Below the pieces are notes generated by a model. The model worked only from the letters and a program-made list of their open reading frames with translations, had not been told where the DNA came from and ran no database searches. Below are positions 16,452 through 25,487 of a stretch of 64,000 bases of DNA, piece by piece. This stretch comes from Chloroflexota bacterium. GTDB taxonomy: Bacteria > Chloroflexota > Anaerolineae > Anaerolineales > Villigracilaceae. Position numbers and translations under genes: made by a program. How positions within the stretch are numbered: position 1 is the stretch's first letter; every line of letters starts with the position of its first letter. Location of the stretch: contig JACRPQ010000004.1 in the NCBI GenBank assembly GCA_016223135.1, forward strand, positions 124,001 through 188,000, in the 5' to 3' direction.

Positions 16452-16647
16452 ATTTACCTCCTCCGAGAATAATGGAACGAAGGTATTCTACCGTTTGGAT
16501 AAGGGGATGTCAACGAAGTCAGAAAAAGATAAGAGAAACTTAAATAACGGCACAAACACCCCCTGCTCGAGTATGTTGTCATCCAGTTTTGCAGGACTGT
16601 TTTTTTAGAAACCATTTGTCCAGATACCTTAATGAAAAACAGTGCTG

Positions 16648-16675
16648 TTGACGCTCCTGCGGAATTCGTTATAAT
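16648..16675 (+). promoter_or_regulatory. Strong sigma70-type promoter for the first peptide-transporter operon
   Basis: TTGACG at 16648-16653 and TATAAT at 16670-16675 with a 16-base spacer. It leaves a leader of about 150 bases containing a small hairpin (AAGCCTG with CAGGCTT, about 16693-16718) and the palindrome GGTTATAACC. The rest of the 381-base gap back to mscL shows nothing else recognisable. Confidence 0.8.
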
Positions 16676-16832
16676 TCCATTCCAACGTGAAGGCAAAGCC
16701 TGTCGGTCTGTATCAGGCTTGTCACAATGGTTATAACCATGAAAGGAGGCTGAAAGGGAAGAATAGTTGTCGTGTAACTCCAAAAGAAGAACCTTACGTT
16801 TCAACTCAAAAATTTCAAGGAGGAGGATTCTC

Positions 16833-19403
16833 ATGAAGAATCGAATCATGACGGTGTTCGGTCTGCTCATCGTATTGAGCATGGTACTTGCCGCTTGCGG
16901 ATCAAAAGCCACCGAAGCACCTGCGCCTACTAAACCGCCCCAAGTTCAGCCCACCGAAGTGCCGCCCACGCCCGAGCCCACGCCCGTTCCGCGCACCACG
17001 CGCCACGGCGGCTGGCTGGATACCGTGACCATGGTCGCCGTTTCCCCGGATGCTGTGGTGACCCAACTTCAGGCTGGCACCATTGACGTGTATGCCTCTG
17101 CTTTGGGTCGCGCCGAGGACTTCAAAGCCGCTCAGGAAGCCGGTTTGCAATACCTCCAGGTGTATGGCGGTTATTACGAACTCACCTTCAACCCCTATGG
17201 CGGCGGCGATAATGGCGCCACCTTCGATCAATCCACCGGCGAACTCAATCCCTTCGCTGTGCCTGCCATCCGCGAAGCGATGAACATGCTGGTCGACCGC
17301 AACTACATCGTGCAGGAAGTGTATGGTGGCTTGGCGGCGCCCAAGTTCTTCCCCATCAACAGCGCCTTCCCCGACTACGCTCTCCTGGCGGATGTCGCCC
17401 GCAAATTGGAAGCCCAATACGCCTACAATCCTGACAAAGCCGCTGAGATTATTGGCGCCGAAATGGAAAAACTGGGCGCGACCAAGGACGCCAACGGCAA
17501 GTGGACCTTCAACGGCGAACCGGTTAAGTTGATCTTCATCATCCGCAACGATGGCGACGGCACCCGCCTCCCGATCGGTGACTATGTCTCCAACCAACTT
17601 GAGAACATCGGCTTCACCGTGGACCGCCAGTACAAGACCTCGTCTGAGGCTTCCCCGATCTGGATCCGTGGTAACCCGGCGGATGGTCTCTGGCACCTCT
17701 ATACCGGCGGTTGGATCACCACTGCGGTAAGCCGCGACGATGGCTCCAACTTCCAGTTCTTCTACACTCCCAAGGGTCTTGGTCAGCCGCTTTGGCAGGC
17801 TTACAAACCCTCTGCTGAATTCGATGCGCTGGCTGATAAACTTGCCGCCAACGACTTCAAGACTCTCGACGAACGCCGCGAACTGTTTGCCCAGGCGCTC
17901 GAACTGGCGATGAAGGACTCCGTCCGCGTTTGGCTGGTGGACCAGAAAGCCTTCAGCCCCTTCAAACAGGGCATCTCCATCACCGGCGACCTGGCTGGTG
18001 GTATTCAGGGCGCCCAACTGTGGGGCTTCACCGCCCGCTATGAAGGTCAGGAAGGCGGCGAATTGAAATACGCCATGTCTGACCTGTTGGTTGAACCCTG
18101 GAACCCGGTCGGCGGCTCCAACTGGGTGTACGATACCGCCCCCAAACGCGCCACCTCCGACTATGGCGTAATCTCCGATCCCTTCACCGGGCTTGCCTGG
18201 CCCCAGCGCATTGAATCTGCGACAGTGACCGTTAAGGAAGGACTCCCCGTCGGCAAGACCCTCGACTGGGTGAACCTCGAATTTGTTCCTGAAATTCAGG
18301 TTCCGGCTGATGCGTGGGTGGACTGGAACGCTGAAACCCAAACCTTCATCACTGCCGGCGAGAAATATCCCGAGGGGCTCACCGCTCTGCGCAAGAGCGT
18401 TGTAACCTACCCGTCCTCGCTGTTCACCGATTACAAGTGGCACGATGGCAGCACCTTCAGCCCGGCTGACTTCGTCATGTGGCTCATCATGCAGTTCGAT
18501 CCCGGCAAAGAAGCCAGCCCCATCTTTGATGAAGCGGCTGTCAGCAACCTTGAGTTCTTCCTGTCCAACTTCAAGGGCGTGCGCATCACCTCCACCGATC
18601 CCTTCACGGCGGAATGGTACACCGACGCCTATGCTCTGGACGCGGAATTGAATGTCACCACCCTGTGGCCCGAGTATGGCTACGGTAATGCGCCGTGGCA
18701 TATGATCGCCATGGGCAACCTGGCAGAAGCCGCCGGCGAACTGGCGTACACCGCCGACAAAGCCGACGCCAAGCAGGTGGAGTGGATGAGCTTCATTGAT
18801 GGTCCGAGCCTCGAAATCCTGGGCAAGTACCTCGATCAGGCGGAAGCCGAAAGCTACATCCCCTACGCGCCGACCCTCGGTCAGTACATCACGGCTGAGG
18901 AAGCCGCCGCCCGCTATGCCAACATGAAAGCCTGGTATGCCGAGCACGGTCACTACTGGGTTAACAGTGGTCCTTACATGCTCGACAAAGTGTTCTCCGT
19001 CGAGAAGACCCTGACCCTCAAGAACAACGAGAATTACATTGACCTGGCGGACAAGTGGGCGCGCTTTGCCAAACCGCGCGTTGCCGAGGCGGAAGTTGAC
19101 GGCGAGGGCCGCGTCACCATCGGTCAGGAAGCGGTGTTCGATGTCTTCGTCACCTTCGAAGGCGAGCCGTATGCCTCTGCCGACATCGCTGAAGTCAAAT
19201 ACCTGCTGTTCAACGCCAACGGCGAACTTGCCGCGACCGGTGTGGCGGAAGCCGCCGGCGGTGAAGGACAGTACACCGTTACCCTGCCCGCCGACGTGAC
19301 CTCCAAGCTCCCGGCTGGCTCCAACAAGCTCGAGGTTGTGGTTGTCTCCAAACTGGTCAGCATCCCGACCTTCGCGCCGTTTGAATTTGTGACTGCTCCG
19401 TAG
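16833..19403 (+). CDS. Large peptide-type ABC substrate-binding lipoprotein with permuted motif order
   Basis: An 856-residue lipoprotein: signal peptide with lipobox LAAC (Cys22), then a Thr/Pro-rich tether. It belongs to the family 5 (DppA/OppA) binding proteins but is about 300 residues longer. Motif order is unusual. The block normally near the middle of the family (AGTIDVYAS, LTFNPYGG, AIREAMNMLVDRNYI) comes first, while the block normally near the N-terminus (KWHDGSTFSPADFVMW, then SGPYMLDKV) comes in the second half, as if the fold were circularly permuted. The last 100 residues look like a beta-sandwich. ATG at 16833 follows AAGGAGGAGG. It heads an operon with permeases and ATPases; its ligand is unknown. 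Confidence 0.85.
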   Translation: MKNRIMTVFGLLIVLSMVLAACGSKATEAPAPTKPPQVQPTEVPPTPEPTPVPRTTRHGGWLDTVTMVAVSPDAVVTQLQAGTIDVYASALGRAEDFKAAQEAGLQYLQVYGGYYELTFNPYGGGDNGATFDQSTGELNPFAVPAIREAMNMLVDRNYIVQEVYGGLAAPKFFPINSAFPDYALLADVARKLEAQYAYNPDKAAEIIGAEMEKLGATKDANGKWTFNGEPVKLIFIIRNDGDGTRLPIGDYVSNQLENIGFTVDRQYKTSSEASPIWIRGNPADGLWHLYTGGWITTAVSRDDGSNFQFFYTPKGLGQPLWQAYKPSAEFDALADKLAANDFKTLDERRELFAQALELAMKDSVRVWLVDQKAFSPFKQGISITGDLAGGIQGAQLWGFTARYEGQEGGELKYAMSDLLVEPWNPVGGSNWVYDTAPKRATSDYGVISDPFTGLAWPQRIESATVTVKEGLPVGKTLDWVNLEFVPEIQVPADAWVDWNAETQTFITAGEKYPEGLTALRKSVVTYPSSLFTDYKWHDGSTFSPADFVMWLIMQFDPGKEASPIFDEAAVSNLEFFLSNFKGVRITSTDPFTAEWYTDAYALDAELNVTTLWPEYGYGNAPWHMIAMGNLAEAAGELAYTADKADAKQVEWMSFIDGPSLEILGKYLDQAEAESYIPYAPTLGQYITAEEAAARYANMKAWYAEHGHYWVNSGPYMLDKVFSVEKTLTLKNNENYIDLADKWARFAKPRVAEAEVDGEGRVTIGQEAVFDVFVTFEGEPYASADIAEVKYLLFNANGELAATGVAEAAGGEGQYTVTLPADVTSKLPAGSNKLEVVVVSKLVSIPTFAPFEFVTAP

Positions 19404-19427
19404 GCTGGAGCGTCGCTGTGTGAAAAA

Positions 19428-19460
19428 GATAGGGGCAAGGGCAACTCCCTTGCCCCTATC
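19428..19460 (+). terminator. Stable hairpin between binding-protein and permease genes
   Basis: GATAGGGGCAAGGG (19428-19441) pairs perfectly over 14 bp with CCCTTGCCCCTATC (19447-19460) around a five-base loop. No T-tract follows, so full termination is unlikely; it more probably protects the 3' end of the abundant binding-protein message or attenuates the rest of the operon. Confidence 0.65.
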
Positions 19461-19503
19461 GCTACCCTGCCCACTCGTGTATGTATAGGTTAGGAGTGAA
19501 ATA

Positions 19504-20646
19504 ATGAGCGCAGAGACCCAAGCCCTGTCCTCCGGTCAACCCCTTAAAGTCAAACGGAAGGCGTTTTCCAATACGCTGACTCGCGTTGCCAAATATACCG
19601 CCCTGCGCCTGGTTACGTTGTTTGTAACCGTTGTTATTGGCATTTATCTCACCATCCTCATTGCCAACATGGGCGGTTATGTGGATGAGATTTTGCGCGG
19701 CGAGATCCGCGAGCGGATTGCTGTTGGCGTTTCGAATAACCCAGCCTTTCGCGATTACACCCCCGAAGAACGCAGTAAATACATTGATGAACGGGTGGCG
19801 CTGGAGGAGGAACGCCTCGGTCTGAACCGTCCGTTTGCCGTGCGCAGTTTTGCCTTTTTACGCAACGCCCTGACCTTGAACTTGGGGCGCGCCATCAACA
19901 TGACCAGCGACAGCGGTTCCAAGCAGGTCACTCTCATCATCCTGGAACGTCTGCCTTCCACTCTGCTGTTATTTGGCATCGCAAATCTTGCCTTATTCTT
20001 TTCCAGTGTTTTTATCGCGCTAAGCCTGTCGCGTCATTACGGCAGTTTTTGGGATAAGGTCATTTTGGTTCTCACGCCCACCTCGGCAGCGCCGCCATGG
20101 TTCTACGGCATTTTTCTCATTCTGATTTTTGCCGCCCTTTTGAAAATCCTGCCGTTTGGCGGCATGGTGGATGCCCCTCCGCCGGACAACTGGTTCGATT
20201 ACGCCCTGAGCGTTGCACGGCACATGATTCTGCCGTCCCTGGCGTTGATCCTGGCATCCATCTTTTTGAGCATTTATAACTGGCGTACGTTTTTCCTGAT
20301 TTACTCGAGCGAGGATTACGTGGAAATGGCAAAAGCCAAAGGGCTGAACGCCCGTGACATCGAACGCCGCTACATTCTGCGCCCGACTCTGCCTACCATC
20401 ATCACGAGTTTTGCTTTGCTCCTCATCGGTCTGTGGACGGGTGCAATCATTACCGAGACGGTGTTCAACTGGCCTGGCTTGGGACGGACTTTGTTTCGCG
20501 CCATCGGTTTGTACGATACCCCTGTCATTGTAGGATTAACCATCATCTACGCCTACCTTCTGGCGATAACAGTCTTTCTGCTCGATATTATTTATGCCTT
20601 GGTTGACCCTCGCGTCAAAGTGGGCGGAAGCGGCGGTGGAGCATGA
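19504..20646 (+). CDS. ABC transporter permease, DppB type
   Basis: A 380-residue inner-membrane permease with six main helices. The ATPase-docking EAA loop is present as YVEMAKAKGLNARDIERRYILRP, and the C-terminal ending ETVFNWPGLG...LVDPRVKV is typical of DppB/OppB. An extended outside loop of about 70 residues follows the first helix. The start ATG has TAGGAG upstream. The gene follows the stable hairpin after the binding protein and overlaps the next permease by ATGA. Two permeases and two ATPases make the usual peptide-type importer. Confidence 0.93.
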   Translation: MSAETQALSSGQPLKVKRKAFSNTLTRVAKYTALRLVTLFVTVVIGIYLTILIANMGGYVDEILRGEIRERIAVGVSNNPAFRDYTPEERSKYIDERVALEEERLGLNRPFAVRSFAFLRNALTLNLGRAINMTSDSGSKQVTLIILERLPSTLLLFGIANLALFFSSVFIALSLSRHYGSFWDKVILVLTPTSAAPPWFYGIFLILIFAALLKILPFGGMVDAPPPDNWFDYALSVARHMILPSLALILASIFLSIYNWRTFFLIYSSEDYVEMAKAKGLNARDIERRYILRPTLPTIITSFALLLIGLWTGAIITETVFNWPGLGRTLFRAIGLYDTPVIVGLTIIYAYLLAITVFLLDIIYALVDPRVKVGGSGGGA

Positions 20647-21992
20647 AGTCATTCTTGAACTCTCTCAAAGAAATTGGGCGTTACCCCTCGGCGATAGCCG
20701 GCTTGGTGATTATTGGCATTTTAGTTCTCATTTCCATTTACGCCTTGGTGACCATTCCCTACGATGAAGCGGTTCGCCTTTGGCGAGGAGGAGAGGACAT
20801 TTGGTATGCCAACCCCAAAGTTGCGCCGCCCGCTTGGTTCAATTTCTTCTCACGCAAAAAACAACCGGTTACATTGACCCTCAGTAGTGAACGCGGCGAG
20901 GCTGAGAAAACGAGCAACATTGGCAGCGGTGAGACGCATGATATTACCATCCTCTATACCTTCGACTACGAGTACGACGACTTCCCTACCGAAATCACTT
21001 TTTTCTTCAACAACAAATTCAACGCCAAACAACCTTTCGTTGCCATTCGTTGGATTACGCCGGATGGCCGCGAATTGCGGGTGGCTGATTTCGGCTTGAA
21101 CGCCCGCCAAACCTATCGCGCCTCACAGGACGAAAAACTGAAACGGCGTCTTGGCGGCTTGGCGCCTGAGGTGGGCTTATTTGCCGACCCGAACTCCGAC
21201 CCTGCGAAACCGGTGCCGCTGAAGGGAACGTACCAAATTCGCATCGAAGGTGTGGTGTTCGAACCGCAAGCGGATATCAATGCTGAATTTGTCATGCAAG
21301 GCAAACTGGCTGGCTGGGCTGGCACCGACCACCAGCGCCGCGATCTGATGATTCCGCTCTTGTGGGGAACCCCTGTGGCGCTCGCTTTCGGCTTGGTGGC
21401 ATCGCTTGGCACCGGGCTTCTGACCATGTTCATTGCGGCATTTGGGGTCTGGTATGCTGGCTGGGTGGATGAACTCATCCAACGCATCACCGAAATCAAT
21501 CTGGTGTTGCCCTTCCTTTCAATTCTCATCATGGTCGGCACATTCTATTCCCGCAGCATTTGGACCATTCTGGGCGTAACCATTTTGCTCAGCATCTTTA
21601 CAGGCGGCATCAAGAGTTACCGTGCCATTTTCATGCAGATCAAGGAAACAACATACATCGAAGCGGCGCGCGCTTATGGCGCCAGCGACATGCGCATCAT
21701 CTTCCTGTACCTGATTCCGCGCATCATCCCTGTCCTGATTCCCGGCCTGATCTCTGGCATTCCTTCTTTTGTCTTTCTCGAAGCGTCACTAGCAGTGCTA
21801 GGCTTGGGCGACCCCGTCCTCCCCACGTGGGGCAAAATCATCAACAATGCGTTTGCCAACGGCGCTCTCTACAACGGTCAATACTATTGGGTGCTGGAAC
21901 CCGCCGCCCTGTTGATGATCACCGGCTTTGCATTTGCCATGCTGGGCTTCTCGCTCGACCGCATCTTTAATCCACGCTTGCGAGGTCTCTAA
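20643..21992 (+). CDS. ABC transporter permease, DppC type, with large extracytoplasmic insertion
   Basis: A 449-residue permease, about 150 longer than typical DppC. After helix 1 (about residues 16-38) comes an extra domain of about 185 residues, beta-rich and charged, before the canonical GTDHQRRDLMIPLLWG block. The EAA loop reads YIEAARAYGASDMRIIFLYLIPR, and the C-terminus has LGLGDPVLPTWG. The insertion would lie on the outside face where the binding protein docks, matching the unusually large binding protein of the same operon. It overlaps the DppB-type gene by four bases and is followed after three bases by the first ATPase. Confidence 0.92.
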   Translation: MKSFLNSLKEIGRYPSAIAGLVIIGILVLISIYALVTIPYDEAVRLWRGGEDIWYANPKVAPPAWFNFFSRKKQPVTLTLSSERGEAEKTSNIGSGETHDITILYTFDYEYDDFPTEITFFFNNKFNAKQPFVAIRWITPDGRELRVADFGLNARQTYRASQDEKLKRRLGGLAPEVGLFADPNSDPAKPVPLKGTYQIRIEGVVFEPQADINAEFVMQGKLAGWAGTDHQRRDLMIPLLWGTPVALAFGLVASLGTGLLTMFIAAFGVWYAGWVDELIQRITEINLVLPFLSILIMVGTFYSRSIWTILGVTILLSIFTGGIKSYRAIFMQIKETTYIEAARAYGASDMRIIFLYLIPRIIPVLIPGLISGIPSFVFLEASLAVLGLGDPVLPTWGKIINNAFANGALYNGQYYWVLEPAALLMITGFAFAMLGFSLDRIFNPRLRGL

Positions 21993-21995
21993 GCC

Positions 21996-22955
21996 ATGTC
22001 GAAACACGAGAAACTTCTCCAAATTAAAAATCTGACGCTGCATTTTCGCACGCAAAAAGGTGACGTGCAGGCGGTGGACGGGGTGGATTTCGAACTCGAT
22101 TACAATCGAGCGGTCGTAATCCTGGGCGAATCAGGCTGCGGCAAGAGCTCTCTCGCCAAAGCCATTCTGCGCTTGCTGCCTCGCAATGTGAGCAAATATA
22201 GCGGCTCGATCATTTTCGAGGGCAACGATGTCATGCAGTTGAGCGATGAGGAATACCGCCAAAACGTGCGCTGGGTCGCCATGTCGCTGGTGCCGCAGGC
22301 GGCGATGAACGCCCTCAACCCGGTCATCCGGGTGGGAGACCAAGTGGCTGAGCCGGCTGTCGTTCACCTTGGCTTGAGCAAGACCGAAGCCCTCCAGCCG
22401 GCGTTGAAAATGTTTCGCCATGTGGGTGTGCCGGACGATTTCATTGACCGCTATCCCTTCGAACTGAGCGGCGGTATGCGGCAGCGCGTTGCCATTGCCA
22501 TGGCGTTGGTAACCTCGCCCGGGCTTATCATTCTGGATGAGCCGACCTCCGCCCTCGACGTTCTTACCCAGGCAAATATCTTCAACGTTCTCAAACGCAT
22601 CAAACAGGAACTGGGAACCAGTTTCATTCTGATTACGCACGATATTGCCACCTCCAGCGAACTGGCAGACGATGTGGCGGTGATGTATGCCGGACAGATT
22701 GTGGAAGTATCTGACGCCCGTCGCTTCTTCATCGAACCTCTCCATCCTTATTCACAAAAACTCATGGCAAGCGTACCGCGTCTGCGACAAGAACATGACC
22801 CGGATTTCATTACCGGGCAGCCCCCCAGCCTGCTCAACCCGCCCAAGGGATGCCGCTTTGCGGCGCGCTGTCCCAAACGCTTTGAGAAGTGCAGCGAAGA
22901 GCCGCCTGTCATCGAGCAGGATGGACGTAAAGTCAAATGCTGGCTGTATGCATAA
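21996..22955 (+). CDS. Oligopeptide-type ABC transporter ATPase (DppD type)
   Basis: A 319-residue cytoplasmic ATPase: Walker [11 protein letters not shown]-loop LVPQAAMNALNP, signature [15 protein letters not shown], Walker B LIILDEPTSALD and H-loop ITHDIATS. The C-terminal oligopeptide extension carries a Cys pair in [15 protein letters not shown], thought to bind a metal or cluster in this family. It lies three bases after the DppC-type gene and 19 bases before the partner ATPase, forming the heterodimeric motor of this importer. Confidence 0.95.
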   Translation: MSKHEKLLQIKNLTLHFRTQKGDVQAVDGVDFELDYNRAVVILGESGCGKSSLAKAILRLLPRNVSKYSGSIIFEGNDVMQLSDEEYRQNVRWVAMSLVPQAAMNALNPVIRVGDQVAEPAVVHLGLSKTEALQPALKMFRHVGVPDDFIDRYPFELSGGMRQRVAIAMALVTSPGLIILDEPTSALDVLTQANIFNVLKRIKQELGTSFILITHDIATSSELADDVAVMYAGQIVEVSDARRFFIEPLHPYSQKLMASVPRLRQEHDPDFITGQPPSLLNPPKGCRFAARCPKRFEKCSEEPPVIEQDGRKVKCWLYA

Positions 22956-22974
22956 CCTGACGGAGGAACGCGAC

Positions 22975-24006
22975 ATGAGCAACGTAACAACAAATACAGC
23001 CGAGGGAAAAATGGTTTCCTCTCCTAATAAACAGCCTTTGGTGTCCATCCAAAACCTGCGGGTGTGGTTCGAACTGCGCCGCTTTGGTTTTGGACATGCC
23101 GGCTGGGTGCGTGCCGTGGATGGTGTCAGTTTCGATTTGGCTGCGGGCGAAGCCATCGCTGTGGTCGGCGAGAGCGGATGCGGCAAGTCCAGCCTGATGA
23201 AAAGCATCCTCGGGTTGTACAAACCGACCGAAGGAGATATTGTCTTCGACGGTACCAGGATGAGCGAATATGACCGCGCTAAAATGCGCTGGTATCACTC
23301 GCGGGTGGGGTACATTCAGCAAGACCCCTATGGTGCGCTGCCCCCGTTTATGACGGTCGCACGTATTTTGGAAGAACCCCTTATTGTGGCAGGCGTAAAG
23401 GACAAGGCAGAGCGTGAGCGGCGCATTTTCAAAGCCATGGAGGAAGTAAAACTTACTCCGCAGGAGGATTTCCTGTCGAAGTTCCCTCACATGCTGAGCG
23501 GCGGACAGCAGCAGCGTGTGGTTATCGCGCGTGCCATGATCATGGAACCCAAACTCATTGTAGCGGATGAACCGGTCTCCATGCTGGATGCTTCTGTGCG
23601 CGTCGAAATTCTGAAACTGCTGCGCAGCCTTCAGGAGAATCACAATCTCTCCGTTATTTATATCACCCACGACCTGGCAACCGTCAGTTATTTTTCCGAA
23701 CGCATTTTCGTGATGTACGCGGGCAAACTGGTAGAAAAAGCCAAGGTTCAACAATTGTTGCGCAACGCCCTGCACCCGTACACGCACGCCCTGCTTGCGG
23801 CAACATCCGACCCCGATGCCGATAACGCGACACGTTTCCGCGACGTTCCTCCGGGCGAGCCGCCAAGCCTGGTCAAACCGCCCACGGGCTGCCGATTCCA
23901 TCCCCGCTGTCCCAAAGCGATTGCCGGATTGTGCGAAAAGGAAGACCCGCCGGATTTCGAACCGGAACCCGGTCACTTGGTTGCCTGCTGGTTGTATAAG
24001 GAATGA
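22975..24006 (+). CDS. Oligopeptide-type ABC transporter ATPase (DppF type)
   Basis: A 343-residue ATPase with Walker [15 protein letters not shown], signature LSGGQQQRVVIARAM, Walker B LIVADEPVSMLD and H-loop ITHDLATV. In the Walker B region SMLD replaces the common SALD. The oligopeptide C-terminus ([12 protein letters not shown]) is present. ATG at 22975 is chosen because GGAGG lies eight bases upstream; a longer frame overlaps the previous ATPase and is not supported. It overlaps the next small gene by ATGA. Confidence 0.95.
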   Translation: MSNVTTNTAEGKMVSSPNKQPLVSIQNLRVWFELRRFGFGHAGWVRAVDGVSFDLAAGEAIAVVGESGCGKSSLMKSILGLYKPTEGDIVFDGTRMSEYDRAKMRWYHSRVGYIQQDPYGALPPFMTVARILEEPLIVAGVKDKAERERRIFKAMEEVKLTPQEDFLSKFPHMLSGGQQQRVVIARAMIMEPKLIVADEPVSMLDASVRVEILKLLRSLQENHNLSVIYITHDLATVSYFSERIFVMYAGKLVEKAKVQQLLRNALHPYTHALLAATSDPDADNATRFRDVPPGEPPSLVKPPTGCRFHPRCPKAIAGLCEKEDPPDFEPEPGHLVACWLYKE

Positions 24007-24224
24007 TCGAACGTCCTGAGCGGCTGCTGACGATTGCGGTTTTCCTGCTTCTATTTGGCTGCATCATGCCGTTTCTCATGGTGACGCAGGCGGTACCGTC
24101 CACATTCCTTCTGAATTTTCTTTCCTTTGCCGCGTCAGTTTCGGGATTGTTCTTGGGAATCATTGGTATTGCCCAATATCAAAGCAAACGCGGAAAGGAC
24201 GAGGACGACCATTTCAACCTATAA
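24003..24224 (+). CDS. Small two-helix membrane protein at the end of the transporter operon
   Basis: A 73-residue protein starting in the ATGA overlap with the DppF-type ATPase. Two hydrophobic helices (about residues 9-28 and 35-58) are followed by a charged tail (KRGKDEDDH). I recognise no family. Coupled translation suggests an accessory of this importer or simply a gene caught in the operon. Confidence 0.7.
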   Translation: MIERPERLLTIAVFLLLFGCIMPFLMVTQAVPSTFLLNFLSFAASVSGLFLGIIGIAQYQSKRGKDEDDHFNL

Positions 24225-24405
24225 TTTCATATTGCAGGTCAAATGCGCTGTGCGGCGAAGGGTAGGAAATCCCCTCCAATCGTGCGGCGCATTTTTTTGC
24301 TGGCGGCACACAAACCTCCCCCTACTCAAGTATTGCCGAAAAACACACCCCAGAAGGGTTTTTGAAAAGTTTCCCGCCTTTTCCTAGCGGCGGTGATATC
24401 TTTGA

Positions 24406-24433
24406 TTGACTGACCTTGTGAATTAGGTATAAT
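24406..24433 (+). promoter_or_regulatory. Sigma70-type promoter for the second transporter operon
   Basis: TTGACT at 24406-24411 and TATAAT at 24428-24433, 16-base spacer, 61 bases before the ATG of the next ATPase. The remaining 180 bases back to the previous gene show no recognisable feature. Confidence 0.75.
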
Positions 24434-24494
24434 TAGCGCTTGGTTTCGTGAACTTCATGTTCCCATATTCCACTGTCATAAAAGGAATTCAATA

Positions 24495-25487
24495 ATGCCC
24501 GATACCATTCTCGATGTACAAGGGCTGGAGACCATCTTTAAGACACCGGATGGAACAATCCATGCGGTCAATGGCGTTTCGTTCGGGCTTAAGGAAGGCG
24601 AGACGCTCGGCGTAGTTGGCGAGAGCGGCTGCGGCAAAAGCGTCACCATGCTCTCTGTGCTGGGCTTGATCCCCAACCCGCCGGGCAAGGTCATCGCCGG
24701 ATCGGCAAAGTTTGCCGGCCGGGATCTGCTCAAAATGTCCAACGACGAGATCCGTCAGGTGCGCGGGGCGCAAATCAGCATGATCTTCCAGGATCCGATG
24801 ACCTCGCTCAACCCTGTGTTGACCATCGGACGTCAGCTCGAAGAGCCGCTCATGCTGCACCTTGGCATGACCAAGAAACAAGCCAGCGACCGCGCTGCCG
24901 AATTGTTGTCCATGGTGGGCATCCCCAACGCAAAAGACCGCTTGAAGGATTACCCTCATCAGTACTCCGGCGGCATGCGTCAGCGTGTCATGATCGCCAT
25001 GGCGCTTTCGTGCAACCCCCAAATTTTGATTGCCGATGAACCCACCACCGCGCTCGATGTTACCATTCAGGCGCAAATCATGGACCTTGTCAAACGCCTG
25101 CGCCAGGAATTGGGCATGGCGGTCATCTGGATTACACACGACCTCGGTGTGGTGGCAGGGCTGGCGCAGCGTGTCATCGTCATGTACGGCGGCTTCATCA
25201 TCGAAGAAGCCTTGGTGAATGAACTCTACGCCAACCCAACCCACCCTTACACGATTGGTCTATTGGGCAGCCTGCCGCGCTTGGACGCCAAAGAGCGCAC
25301 CAGGTTATATTCCATCGAGGGGCTGCCCCCCGTCCTGTACCAAAAACCGAAAGCCTGTCCGTTTGCGCCGCGCTGTAAATGGGCAATGGAACGCTGCTGG
25401 AAAGAAAACCCAGCCCTTGAGCCCGTTGCTCCTGAACACCGAGTTGCTTGCTGGGTGGATACCAAAACTGGGAGACCCCGTTCATGA
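24495..25487 (+). CDS. Oligopeptide-type ABC transporter ATPase (OppD/DppD type)
   Basis: A 330-residue ATPase: Walker [13 protein letters not shown]-loop [12 protein letters not shown], signature [15 protein letters not shown], Walker [14 protein letters not shown]-loop ITHDLGVV, and a Cys-bearing C-terminus ([15 protein letters not shown]). It opens an operon that holds the complete set for one importer: two ATPases, a binding protein and two permeases. It overlaps its partner ATPase by ATGA at 25484-25487. Confidence 0.95.
   Translation: MPDTILDVQGLETIFKTPDGTIHAVNGVSFGLKEGETLGVVGESGCGKSVTMLSVLGLIPNPPGKVIAGSAKFAGRDLLKMSNDEIRQVRGAQISMIFQDPMTSLNPVLTIGRQLEEPLMLHLGMTKKQASDRAAELLSMVGIPNAKDRLKDYPHQYSGGMRQRVMIAMALSCNPQILIADEPTTALDVTIQAQIMDLVKRLRQELGMAVIWITHDLGVVAGLAQRVIVMYGGFIIEEALVNELYANPTHPYTIGLLGSLPRLDAKERTRLYSIEGLPPVLYQKPKACPFAPRCKWAMERCWKENPALEPVAPEHRVACWVDTKTGRPRS

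Noticed and set aside
16733-16757. Four-codon ATG-AAA-GGA-GGC-TGA leader peptide before the first binding protein
   Set aside because: The ATG overlaps a purine-rich stretch and encodes only MKGG. There is no attenuator structure to go with it.
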